Part shown: piece after piece, positions 8,807 to 15,846 of the stretch
How positions within the stretch are numbered: position 1 is the first letter of the stretch
Layout: every line of letters starts with the position of its first letter
Source: Leucobacter sp. PH1c
Lineage (GTDB): Bacteria > Actinomycetota > Actinomycetes > Actinomycetales > Microbacteriaceae
Reading direction: 5' to 3'
Assembly (NCBI RefSeq): GCF_000633415.1
Contig: NZ_AYMV01000018.1
Span: 1-64,000, forward strand
Length of the DNA: 64,000 nt
Program-made: the position numbers and the translations under genes
The notes under the pieces: model-generated
What the model saw: only the letters and a program-made list of their open reading frames with translations
Database searches by the model: none
What the model was told of the DNA's origin: nothing

Positions 8807-8920
8807 CAGCCCCTATCCTGCCACCCGCACCGCTCGCGCGCACGGCTCGGGTCGGCTCATCCCGGCGAGGCGCCCCCTCTCGGAGCGCCTCGGATTCGCT
8901 TTTTCGCGCCTTCGATGTTT

Positions 8921-8942
8921 AAAGTTAGACACGCCTAACTTT
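8921..8942 (+). promoter_or_regulatory. DtxR/MntR-type operator
   Basis: An inverted repeat with perfect 8-bp arms, AAAGTTAG and CTAACTTT, around ACACGC, 28 nt before the metal ABC transporter start. The core AGTTAG..CTAACT is the pattern bound by metal-dependent DtxR-family repressors (MntR, IdeR/DtxR). Repression of the importer when manganese or iron is plentiful is the likely meaning. Confidence 0.75.
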
Positions 8943-8970
8943 TCACTTCGACTACAAGAAGGACGTTCAC

Positions 8971-9954
8971 ATGCCCCGCACCCGCCCCCACGGCGCCGCC
9001 CTGCTCGGCGCGACTCTCCTCGCCGCGAGCGGCCTCCTCCTCGCCGGCTGCGCGACGCCCGGCGGCACCGGATCCGGCGCGGGCGCGGCGGACGCCCCGC
9101 ACGCGGGAAGCTCCTCGACCCGCGACGACGACCGACCGGTCGTGCTGACCACGTTCACGGTCCTCGCGGACATCGCGCAGAACGTCGCCGGCCCGCACCT
9201 CCGCGTCGAGTCCATCACGAAGGTGGGCGCCGAGATCCACGGCTACGAGCCCACGCCGGGCGACATCGCGCGCGCCACGGAGGCCGATCTGATCCTCGAC
9301 AACGGGCTCGGCCTCGAGGCCTGGTTCGCGAAGTTCGTCGACCAGCTCGACGTCCCGCACGTCGTGGTGACCGAGGGGATCGAGCCGCTCGAGATCACCG
9401 CAGATGCGGACGCCGGCAAGCCGAATCCGCACGCGTGGATGAGCCCGCGCGTGGTGCAGCAGTACGTCACCGCGATGGCCGACGCCTTCGTGGACCTCGA
9501 TCCCGCGCACGCCGAGGCCTACCGCGCGAACGCCACCGCGTACCAGGCGGAGCTGCAGGCGGTGCAGGACGAGCTCGTCGCGGAGCTCGCCACGCTGCCC
9601 GAGCAGCAGCGGGCGCTCGTCACTTGCGAGGGCGCGTTCTCATACCTCGCCCGCGACGCGGGCCTCACGGAGCAGTTCATCTGGGCCGTGAACGCGGAGC
9701 AGCAGGCCACGCCGCGCCAGATCGCCGCCACGATCGAGTTCGTGCGCGCGAACGAGGTCCCCGCGGTGTTCTGCGAGTCGACGGTGTCGGACGCCCCCAT
9801 GCAGCAGGTAGTCTCCGCGACCGACGCACGCTTCGGCGGCACGCTCTACGTCGACTCCCTGTCGGAGCCCGACGGCCCCGTGCCCACGTACTTGGAGCTC
9901 ATCAGGCACGACGCCGACACCATCACCGCGGCGCTCACGGGTGCCGAGCGATGA
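8971..9954 (+). CDS. Manganese/zinc ABC transporter substrate-binding lipoprotein
   Basis: A 327-aa cluster A-I (ZnuA/PsaA/MntA) solute-binding protein. The signal peptide ends in LLAGC with lipidated Cys27. The metal ligands of the family are recognisable: His in EIHGYEPTPGD, His in NPHAWMSP, Glu in TCEGAFSYLA, and Asp in YVDSLSEP. The His-His-Glu-Asp set and the absence of a long histidine-rich loop favour Mn or Fe over Zn. It is the first gene of a three-gene operon. The ABC ATPase start overlaps its stop (ATGA). The upstream operator suggests metal repression. Confidence 0.92.
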   Translation: MPRTRPHGAALLGATLLAASGLLLAGCATPGGTGSGAGAADAPHAGSSSTRDDDRPVVLTTFTVLADIAQNVAGPHLRVESITKVGAEIHGYEPTPGDIARATEADLILDNGLGLEAWFAKFVDQLDVPHVVVTEGIEPLEITADADAGKPNPHAWMSPRVVQQYVTAMADAFVDLDPAHAEAYRANATAYQAELQAVQDELVAELATLPEQQRALVTCEGAFSYLARDAGLTEQFIWAVNAEQQATPRQIAATIEFVRANEVPAVFCESTVSDAPMQQVVSATDARFGGTLYVDSLSEPDGPVPTYLELIRHDADTITAALTGAER

Positions 9955-10742
9955 GCGGGGCTCCTGCATCGCGCTCATCGCTCGCGCAGGACCCGCCCGC
10001 GATCAGCGTGCGCGACGTGACCGTGCGCTACGGCGAGGTGCTCGCGCTCGATGGCGCGAGCCTCGCGGTGCACCCCGGCCGGGTCACGGGCCTCATCGGG
10101 ATGAACGGCTCCGGGAAGTCGACCCTCTTCAAGTCGATCATGGGGGCCGTACGCCCCGATCGCGGCGAGGTGCGCATCGCCGGCAGCACGCCGAGCGCGG
10201 CCAGGAAGAACGGACTCGTGGGCTACGTCCCGCAGTCCGAGGCGGTCGACTGGGCATTCCCCGTCTCCGTGCGCGACGTCGTGATGATGGGCCGATACGG
10301 CCATCTCGGGCCTGCGCGGCGTCCCCGCAGCGTCGACCACGAGGCCGTCGCCGAGGCGCTCGCGCGAGTCGAGCTCACCGAGTTCGCGGAGCGGCAGATC
10401 GGGCAGCTCTCCGGCGGCCAGAAGAAACGCGCGTTCGTCGCGCGCGGCATCGCGCAGGGCGCCAGGATCCTGCTCCTCGACGAGCCCTTCGCCGGCGTCG
10501 ACAAGCGCTCGGAGGCGATGATCGTGCGCCTCCTGCGTGAGCTGGCGGCCGACGGGAGCACGGTGCTCGTGTCGACGCACGATCTCCACGCCCTCCCCGC
10601 GCTCGCCGATGAGGCAGCCCTGCTGCAGCGCCGGGTGCTCTTCCACGGCGATGTGCGCGAGGCGCTCACGCCCGAGCGGCTCGCCCTCACCTTCGGCCTC
10701 GGCGCCCACACCCCCGATCTCGACCCCCGGAGCCTCGTATGA
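9951..10742 (+). CDS. Metal ABC transporter ATP-binding protein
   Basis: A 263-aa ABC ATPase. Walker A is GMNGSGKST near residue 48, the Q-loop lies in VPQSEAVDW near 92, the signature LSGGQKKRAF is near 150, Walker B is LLLDEPFAGVD, and the H-loop is in STHDLH. It energises uptake of the metal bound by the lipoprotein encoded just upstream. It starts inside the stop codon of that gene and its own stop overlaps the permease start, so all three are coupled. Confidence 0.93.
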   Translation: MSGAPASRSSLAQDPPAISVRDVTVRYGEVLALDGASLAVHPGRVTGLIGMNGSGKSTLFKSIMGAVRPDRGEVRIAGSTPSAARKNGLVGYVPQSEAVDWAFPVSVRDVVMMGRYGHLGPARRPRSVDHEAVAEALARVELTEFAERQIGQLSGGQKKRAFVARGIAQGARILLLDEPFAGVDKRSEAMIVRLLRELAADGSTVLVSTHDLHALPALADEAALLQRRVLFHGDVREALTPERLALTFGLGAHTPDLDPRSLV

Positions 10743-11665
10743 CCCCCCTCGATTTCCTCCTCGAACCGCTGCAGTACGAGTTCATGACGCGCGCCCTCAT
10801 CACCACGGTGATCGCCGCCGTCGTCTGCGCGCTGCTGTCCTGCTGGCTCGTGCTCGTCGGCTGGTCGCTCATGGGCGACGCGGTGTCGCACGCCGTGCTG
10901 CCCGGCGTCGTGCTCGCCTACGTGGTCGGAGCGCCCTTCGCGATCGGCGCGCTCGTGTTCGGCTTCCTCGCGGTGGCGCTGATCGGGGGGATCCGGAACA
11001 CGAGCCGGGTGAAGGAGGACGCGGCGATCGGGATCGTGTTCACCACGCTCTTCGCGCTCGGCCTCGTGCTCATCTCCGTGACCCCGAGCGAGACCGACCT
11101 CAATCACATCATCTTCGGCAACATCCTCGGCGTCGCACCGGCCGAGCTCACGCAGATCGCGATCCTCGCGGCGGTCGCGTTCACCGTGCTCGTCGTGAAG
11201 CGCCGAGACCTCACGCTCTACGCGTTCGACCCCACGCACGCGCAGGCGATCGGACTCAACCCGCGCATGCTCGGGGCGCTGCTGCTCGGTCTCCTCGCGC
11301 TCACGGCCGTTGTTGCGCTGCAGGTGGTGGGCGTGATCCTCGTCGTCGCGATGCTCATCATCCCCGGCGCGACCGCCTACCTGCTCACCGACCGCTTCGG
11401 TCGCATGCTCGTCATCGCACCGATCCTCTCGGCCGGCTGCGCGGTGCTCGGGATCTTCCTGAGCTACTGGCTCGATGCGGCCTCGGGCGGGCTCGTGGTC
11501 CTGGTGCAGGGGGCCGCGTTCGCGGTGGTCTACCTCCTGAGCCCGCGGCACGGCCTGCTCGGCAAGCAGCTCACGCGCGCCCGGGCCCGGCGCGCGGAGG
11601 CGAGCCGGGCCGACGGCCCCGAGCCGGATCTCACCGCGCGCGCCGAGCACCCCGCTCAGGCGTGA
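10739..11665 (+). CDS. Metal ABC transporter permease (ABC-3 family)
   Basis: A 308-aa membrane protein with about eight to nine helices typical of ZnuB/MntB/SitC permeases. It has the early VLVGWSLMGDAVSHAVLPGVV segment and the AFDPTHAQAIGLNP loop that contacts the ATPase. It completes the importer. The last 35 nt overlap the 3 prime end of the convergent EamA gene (11631-11665), an unusually long convergent overlap. Confidence 0.93.
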   Translation: MTPLDFLLEPLQYEFMTRALITTVIAAVVCALLSCWLVLVGWSLMGDAVSHAVLPGVVLAYVVGAPFAIGALVFGFLAVALIGGIRNTSRVKEDAAIGIVFTTLFALGLVLISVTPSETDLNHIIFGNILGVAPAELTQIAILAAVAFTVLVVKRRDLTLYAFDPTHAQAIGLNPRMLGALLLGLLALTAVVALQVVGVILVVAMLIIPGATAYLLTDRFGRMLVIAPILSAGCAVLGIFLSYWLDAASGGLVVLVQGAAFAVVYLLSPRHGLLGKQLTRARARRAEASRADGPEPDLTARAEHPAQA

Positions 11666-12614
11666 TCCGCGTCCGCACGGCGGCACCCGCGCAGAGGATC
11701 ACGGCGACGCCTCCGAGCAGCGTCGCGACGCTCACGGCTTCGCCGAGCAGGAGCGCGGCCCACGCGATGCTCAGCACGGGCTGCACCAGCTGGACCTGGC
11801 TCACGCGGGCCATGGGCCCGATCGCGAGCCCCCGGTACCAGGCGAAGAAACCGAGGTACATGCTCACGATCGCGAGGTAGGCGAACGCGAGCCACTGCAC
11901 CGGGGTGGCCGCGGGGATCCCGTTCGGAACGGAGACCAGTGCGCCGATCAACATGACCGGGAACGCGAGCACGAGGGCCCAGGAGACCGTCTGCCAGGCG
12001 CCGAGCTCGCGGGCGAGCAGGCCGCCCTCCGCGTAGCCGATCGCCGCGAGGAGCACGGCGCCGAAGAGGAGCAGATCCGCCCAGCCCGGGGTACCGAGGC
12101 CGCCGGCGTGCACGGCGACGAAGGTCACCGCCGCGAGCACGCCGAGCACGGTCGCGATCCAGAAGCCCCGGCTGGGCCGCTCCCCCGTTCGCCAGACCGT
12201 CACCACCGCGGTCGCCGCGGGCAGGAGCCCGATCACGACGGCGCCGTGGCTCGCGGGAACCGAGGTCAGCGCGTACGAGGTGAGGAGCGGGAAGCCCACC
12301 ACCACGCCCAGGGCGACGAGCGCGAGGCGCGCCCACTGCGCCGCACGCGGAAGCCGCTGGCGAGTCAGCGCGAGCGCCGCCGCGGCGAGACCGCCCGCGA
12401 CGACCGCGCGCGCACTGCCGACGAAGAGCGGCGGGAGCCCCTCGACCGCGACGCGAGTGAGCGGCACCGTGAACGAGAAGGCGACAACCCCGAGGAGGCC
12501 CCAGCCGATTCCCGCCCAGCCACCGCCGCTGGCGATGCGGCCGCCGTCGCTCCGCGCGGAGTCGGTGGATAGCACCGGGGACACTGATTCGATAGCGCTA
12601 CTATTGCTTTTCAT
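11631..12614 (-). CDS. EamA-family (DMT) transporter
   Basis: A 327-aa protein with ten predicted helices in two EamA repeats (roughly residues 30-160 and 170-310), the arrangement of drug/metabolite exporters such as RhtA or YdcZ types. The ATG at 12614 sits in the CATG shared with the divergent MocR gene. TACTCT lies 5 nt upstream, so a leaderless mRNA is probable. A transporter divergent from a PLP-binding MocR regulator usually means that the regulator controls it in response to an amino-acid or amine ligand; the substrate is unknown. Confidence 0.85.
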   Translation of the reverse strand: MKSNSSAIESVSPVLSTDSARSDGGRIASGGGWAGIGWGLLGVVAFSFTVPLTRVAVEGLPPLFVGSARAVVAGGLAAAALALTRQRLPRAAQWARLALVALGVVVGFPLLTSYALTSVPASHGAVVIGLLPAATAVVTVWRTGERPSRGFWIATVLGVLAAVTFVAVHAGGLGTPGWADLLLFGAVLLAAIGYAEGGLLARELGAWQTVSWALVLAFPVMLIGALVSVPNGIPAATPVQWLAFAYLAIVSMYLGFFAWYRGLAIGPMARVSQVQLVQPVLSIAWAALLLGEAVSVATLLGGVAVILCAGAAVRTRITPERGARRAR

Positions 12615-12631
12615 GCACCAGAGTAGCACCG
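12568..12631. promoter_or_regulatory. Overlapping divergent leaderless promoters with TAGC boxes
   Basis: The ATG codons of the two divergent genes share one CATG (12612-12615). Plus-strand TACTAT (12599-12604) is 8 nt from its ATG; minus-strand TACTCT (12625-12620) is 5 nt from its ATG. GCTACT (12597-12602) and AGTAGC (12622-12627) form a dyad centred on the shared start. TAGCGCTA (12593-12600) is a palindrome, and TAGCACCG occurs at 12570 and 12624. These are candidate MocR sites. Confidence 0.65.
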
Positions 12632-14016
12632 AGCGGATCGTCGCAGCACTCGAGCGCTGGATCGCAACCGCACCACCGGGAGCGCGCCTGCCCTCGAGCC
12701 GCGCGCTCGCCGCAGCGCACGGCGCGGGCCCCGTCACCGTGCAGCGCGCGATGCACGCGCTCACCGAGCGCGGGCTCATCGAGAGCCGCCCGGGCGTCGG
12801 CACCTTCGTGCGGCGGAGCGCGGCGCCCGCCCCCGCGGACTACTCCTGGCAGACGGGAGCGCTCGGCCCGGCACAACCCGGCGACCCCGTACTCCCGCAC
12901 ACCCAGCGAGCCGTCGCCCCCGGCACGATCGAGCTCCACTCCGGCTACCCCGCGCCCGAGCTCCTCCCCGCCGCGCTCGTGCGCGCCGCCGCCGGCCGCG
13001 CCGCGCGCTCGCGCTCGGCACTCACCCGTGCCCCGGCAGCCGGGCTTCCCGAACTGCAGGACTGGTTCGCCGCCGAACTCGGAACCGATCCCGCAAGCGG
13101 AGCGACGCACGCGGCCCGGGAAGCGCTCATCGTGCCGGGCAGCCAGGCCGCACTCAGCTCGGTGTTCCGCTCGCTCGTCGGCCGCGGCGGCGCACTCGTC
13201 ATCGAGTCACCGAGCTACTGGGGCGCGCTCCTCGCTGCGCAGCAGGTCGGGGTGCGACTCGTGCCGCTCCCCGTCGGCGCAGCCGGCCCCGACCCCGCGG
13301 AGTTGGATCGCGCACTGCGCGAGTCGGGGGCACGCGCCTTCTACGCGCAGCCGACGTTCGCCAACCCGATCGGTGGGCAATGGGGACCCGAGCGCGGGCG
13401 CGCCGTGCTCGACGTGCTGCGCACGCACGGCGCGTTCCTCATCGAGGACGACTGGGCGCGGGACTTCGGGATCGCACCCCCGGCGCCACCGCTCGCGCGG
13501 GCCGACGCGGAGGGGCGGATCGTGTACATCCGCTCGCTCACGAAGAGTCTCTCCCCCGCGATCCGCGTGGGAGCCGTGATCGCCCGCGGCCCGGCCCGCG
13601 AGCGCATCCTCGCCGCGCTCCTCGCCGAGACGATGTACGTGAGCCCGCTCCTCCAGGCGACGGCGCTCGACGTGGTGACGAGTGCGGGCTGGCGCACCCA
13701 CCTCCGGAGCCTCCCCGAGAAGCTGCGCGAGCGCCGCGACGCGCTCCTCGACGCGCTCGCGAGCCACGCGCCGAGCGCACTCCCCGTCGCCGTCCCCCAG
13801 GGCGGCCTCAACATCTGGCTGCGTCTCCCCGACGGCGCGGAGGCCGCCGCGGTCGTGCGCGACTGCGAGGCACGCGGCCTCGCGCTCGCCGCGGGTGAGG
13901 CGTGGTTCCCCGCCGAGCCACCCGGCCCGCACCTCCGCCTGAACTTCGCGGGCCCCGAGCCCGAGCGCTTCGCGGATGCCGCAGGGATCCTCGGCGCCGT
14001 GCTCGCCGCGGGCTAG
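12613..14016 (+). CDS. MocR/PdxR-type GntR regulator with aminotransferase domain
   Basis: A 467-aa MocR-subfamily regulator. The N-terminal GntR winged helix (residues 5-75) has LPSSRALAAAHG and TVQRAMHALTERGLIESRPGVGTFV. The fold-type I aminotransferase domain (about 120-465) shows the PGSQAALSS glycine loop, QPTFANPIGG, EDDWARDFG, and RSLTKSLSPAIRVG, whose lysine would form the PLP aldimine. It is divergent from an EamA transporter with a shared start region, so it probably regulates that gene and itself. Start support is the leaderless TACTAT element. Confidence 0.9.
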   Translation: MHQSSTERIVAALERWIATAPPGARLPSSRALAAAHGAGPVTVQRAMHALTERGLIESRPGVGTFVRRSAAPAPADYSWQTGALGPAQPGDPVLPHTQRAVAPGTIELHSGYPAPELLPAALVRAAAGRAARSRSALTRAPAAGLPELQDWFAAELGTDPASGATHAAREALIVPGSQAALSSVFRSLVGRGGALVIESPSYWGALLAAQQVGVRLVPLPVGAAGPDPAELDRALRESGARAFYAQPTFANPIGGQWGPERGRAVLDVLRTHGAFLIEDDWARDFGIAPPAPPLARADAEGRIVYIRSLTKSLSPAIRVGAVIARGPARERILAALLAETMYVSPLLQATALDVVTSAGWRTHLRSLPEKLRERRDALLDALASHAPSALPVAVPQGGLNIWLRLPDGAEAAAVVRDCEARGLALAAGEAWFPAEPPGPHLRLNFAGPEPERFADAAGILGAVLAAG

Positions 14017-14025
14017 GCTGGGCCC

Positions 14026-14442
14026 ATGACCGCCGACGCCGGGCGCACCGCAGCGCCGCTCACCGCCCTGCTCTCCTTCCGCGCCGACCCCGCTGTCGCA
14101 GCCCCCGCGGGCCAGCAGCTCCGCGAGCGCATCCTGGCGGACGTGCAGAGCGGGGCGCTCCCGCCCGGCACTCGACTGCCGACCGTGCGTGCGCTCGCCG
14201 AGGCCGCAGGCCTCGCACCGAACACGGTCGCCGGCGCCTATCGCGCGCTCGACGCGGGAGGGGTCATCGAGGGGCGCGGCCGGGCCGGGACCTTCGTGTC
14301 GCTCGCGGCGCGCGGTGACGCCGCGGCGAACGCCGCCGCACACGACTTCGCGGAGCGCGCGCGAGAGCTCGGCCTGAGCGACGAGGACGCGGTCACGCTC
14401 GTGCGGGAGGCGCTCGCCGCGCGCCGCACCACAGATAGTTAG
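14026..14442 (+). CDS. GntR-family regulator, YtrA type
   Basis: A 138-aa regulator. The GntR winged helix (residues 20-95) has the QQLRERILADVQSGALPPGTRLPTVRALAEAAG core and NTVAGAYRALDAGGVIEGRGRAGTFV. A short helical tail (about 100-135) serves dimerisation, as in YtrA-subfamily regulators of ABC transporters. No transporter lies beside it here. TAGGCT at 14014-14019 is 6 nt from the ATG and starts with the stop codon of the MocR gene, so a separate leaderless transcript is likely. Confidence 0.85.
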   Translation: MTADAGRTAAPLTALLSFRADPAVAAPAGQQLRERILADVQSGALPPGTRLPTVRALAEAAGLAPNTVAGAYRALDAGGVIEGRGRAGTFVSLAARGDAAANAAAHDFAERARELGLSDEDAVTLVREALAARRTTDS

Positions 14443-14454
14443 GCGCCTGATAAT
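14435..14454 (+). promoter_or_regulatory. MarR-gene promoter with embedded palindrome
   Basis: AGGCGCCT (14441-14448) is a perfect palindrome, within the wider imperfect dyad TTAGGCGCCTGA. GATAAT (14449-14454) is a good -10 box 8 nt before the ATG at 14463, so the transcript would be leaderless and the palindrome would block RNA polymerase. Autorepression by the encoded MarR protein is inference. Confidence 0.55.
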
Positions 14455-14462
14455 CTGGGGCC

Positions 14463-14969
14463 ATGGAACCCCGGATTGACATGAAGCACGAGCTCCTGCT
14501 CGAGCACGCGGGCGAGCGCTCCCCCGCGGCGCGCGCCGTGATGGCCGTACTCCAGACCGCCCAGCTCATCGACCGCGCGTGCGCCGCACGGCTCGCCCCG
14601 CACGCGCTCTCGGAGGGGCGGCTCGCGGTGCTCCTCGCGGCGGCGCGCCGAGGCACCGCGACCCCCGCCCAGCTCGCGGAAGACCTCGGGGTCACCCGCG
14701 CCGCGATCACCGGCCTGTGCGACAGCCTCGCGCGCGCCGAGCTCATCACGCGCGCGCCTCACCCGAGCGACCGACGATCGCTCACGATCGCGCTCACCCC
14801 CGCGGGTGATCGCGTGCTCGAACGGCTCCGGCCCGAGTACGGCGTGTGGCTTGCGGAGCTCGCCGAGGCGCTCGACCCGGCGGACCTCACGAGCGCACTG
14901 CGCGCACTCGGGGCGCTGCAGGCGCGGCTCGAACAGCAGCTCGCCGCGCCGAGCGAGGCCCGGGCGTGA
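14463..14969 (+). CDS. MarR-family transcriptional regulator
   Basis: A 168-aa MarR-type winged-helix protein. N- and C-terminal helices for dimerisation flank the DNA-binding domain (about 50-120). Recognition helix and wing are seen as TPAQLAEDLGVTRAAITGLCDSLARAELI and APHPSDRRSLTIALTPAGD, the DxR wing motif of the family. It overlaps the downstream HEAT-repeat gene by GTGA. It may therefore control repair or stress genes in the same transcript. The ligand is unknown. Confidence 0.88.
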   Translation: MEPRIDMKHELLLEHAGERSPAARAVMAVLQTAQLIDRACAARLAPHALSEGRLAVLLAAARRGTATPAQLAEDLGVTRAAITGLCDSLARAELITRAPHPSDRRSLTIALTPAGDRVLERLRPEYGVWLAELAEALDPADLTSALRALGALQARLEQQLAAPSEARA

Positions 14970-15754
14970 ACGCCGGAGCGCGCAGCACCACGACCGTGCC
15001 GCCCGAGCACCTTCACGCCCTCGAAGCCGGAACTGCCGAGGCGCGCACCCTGAGCGAGGCACTCGCGATCGACCACCGCGCACTCCTCGCAGCCGCGGTG
15101 CCGCACGCCTCGCGCGAGCTCACCGAGGCGACGGCGGCCGCGCAGCAGCTCGGGATCCTGCGTCGCATGAGCGCGATCGGCGACGCGCTGCGACTCGCGC
15201 TGCCGAACGACGAGCTCGCGGAGCTCGCCGATCATCCCTCGGATACGGTGCGCGGCTGGTGGTGCTTCGCACTCGGCGCCGAGCCCGACCTCCCGATCCC
15301 AGCGCGCCTCGAGCGGGCCGCCCCGCGGGCCGACGACGCCTGCTTCACGGTCCGCGAGTGGGTGTGGATGGCCCTCCGGCCACGGCTCACCGAGGATCTC
15401 CCGCTCGCGGTCGAGGTGCTCGCCACATGGACGAAGGATCCCTCGCCCCGGATCCGCCGCTTCGCGAGCGAGTCGCTCCGGCCACGCGGGGTCTGGGCCC
15501 GCCAGATCCGGGAGTTCACCGAGCGGCCCGAACTCGGCGAGCCCCTGCTCGAGCCGCTCCGAGCGGATCCCGAGCGGAGCGTCCAGGATTCGGTGGCGAA
15601 CTGGATCAACGACGCCGCGAAGACCCGCCCCGATTGGGCAGGCGCGCTGACCGAGCGCTGGCTGCGCGAGAGCCCGGGCGCCGCGACGGAGCGCATCGTC
15701 GGCCGTGCCCTGCGCTCGCTCCCCGAGACCCGAGAGCGGCTGCTCGGCCGCTGA
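14966..15754 (+). CDS. DNA alkylation repair protein (AlkD-like, HEAT repeats)
   Basis: A 262-aa all-helical protein with HEAT-like repeats. The PSPRIRRFASESLRPR segment and the QDSVANWINDAAKTRPD segment are typical of the AlkD/AlkC DNA glycosylase superfamily, which removes 3-methyladenine and 7-methylguanine. I therefore call it alkylation repair; activity is not proven. The start is GTG overlapping the MarR stop (GTGA), indicating coupling. It converges on jetC, with a tandem repeat between. Confidence 0.75.
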   Translation: MNAGARSTTTVPPEHLHALEAGTAEARTLSEALAIDHRALLAAAVPHASRELTEATAAAQQLGILRRMSAIGDALRLALPNDELAELADHPSDTVRGWWCFALGAEPDLPIPARLERAAPRADDACFTVREWVWMALRPRLTEDLPLAVEVLATWTKDPSPRIRRFASESLRPRGVWARQIREFTERPELGEPLLEPLRADPERSVQDSVANWINDAAKTRPDWAGALTERWLRESPGAATERIVGRALRSLPETRERLLGR

Positions 15755-15762
15755 CCGCGGGG

Positions 15763-15842
15763 GCCCGGCGACCGGGCGCGCTCGGCGACCGAGTGCGCCC
15801 GGCGACCGAGTGCGCCCGGCGACCGAGTGCGCTCGGCGACGG
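15763..15842. repeat. 17-nt tandem repeat, about 4.5 copies
   Basis: The unit GCGCCCGGCGACCGAGT recurs in tandem with C/T variation, the first copy being more diverged. It fills most of the 92 nt between the convergent stops of the alkylation-repair gene and jetC. There is no clear hairpin terminator in this gap. It lies where jetD would be expected after jetC. Confidence 0.85.
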
Positions 15843-15846
15843 GGGG

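Noticed and set aside
8807-8940. Fluoride riboswitch upstream of the crcB pair
   Set aside because: A GCTGATGA-like string is present but it is the crcB start region itself, and the preceding pairing and conserved core of the crcB motif are not recognisable.
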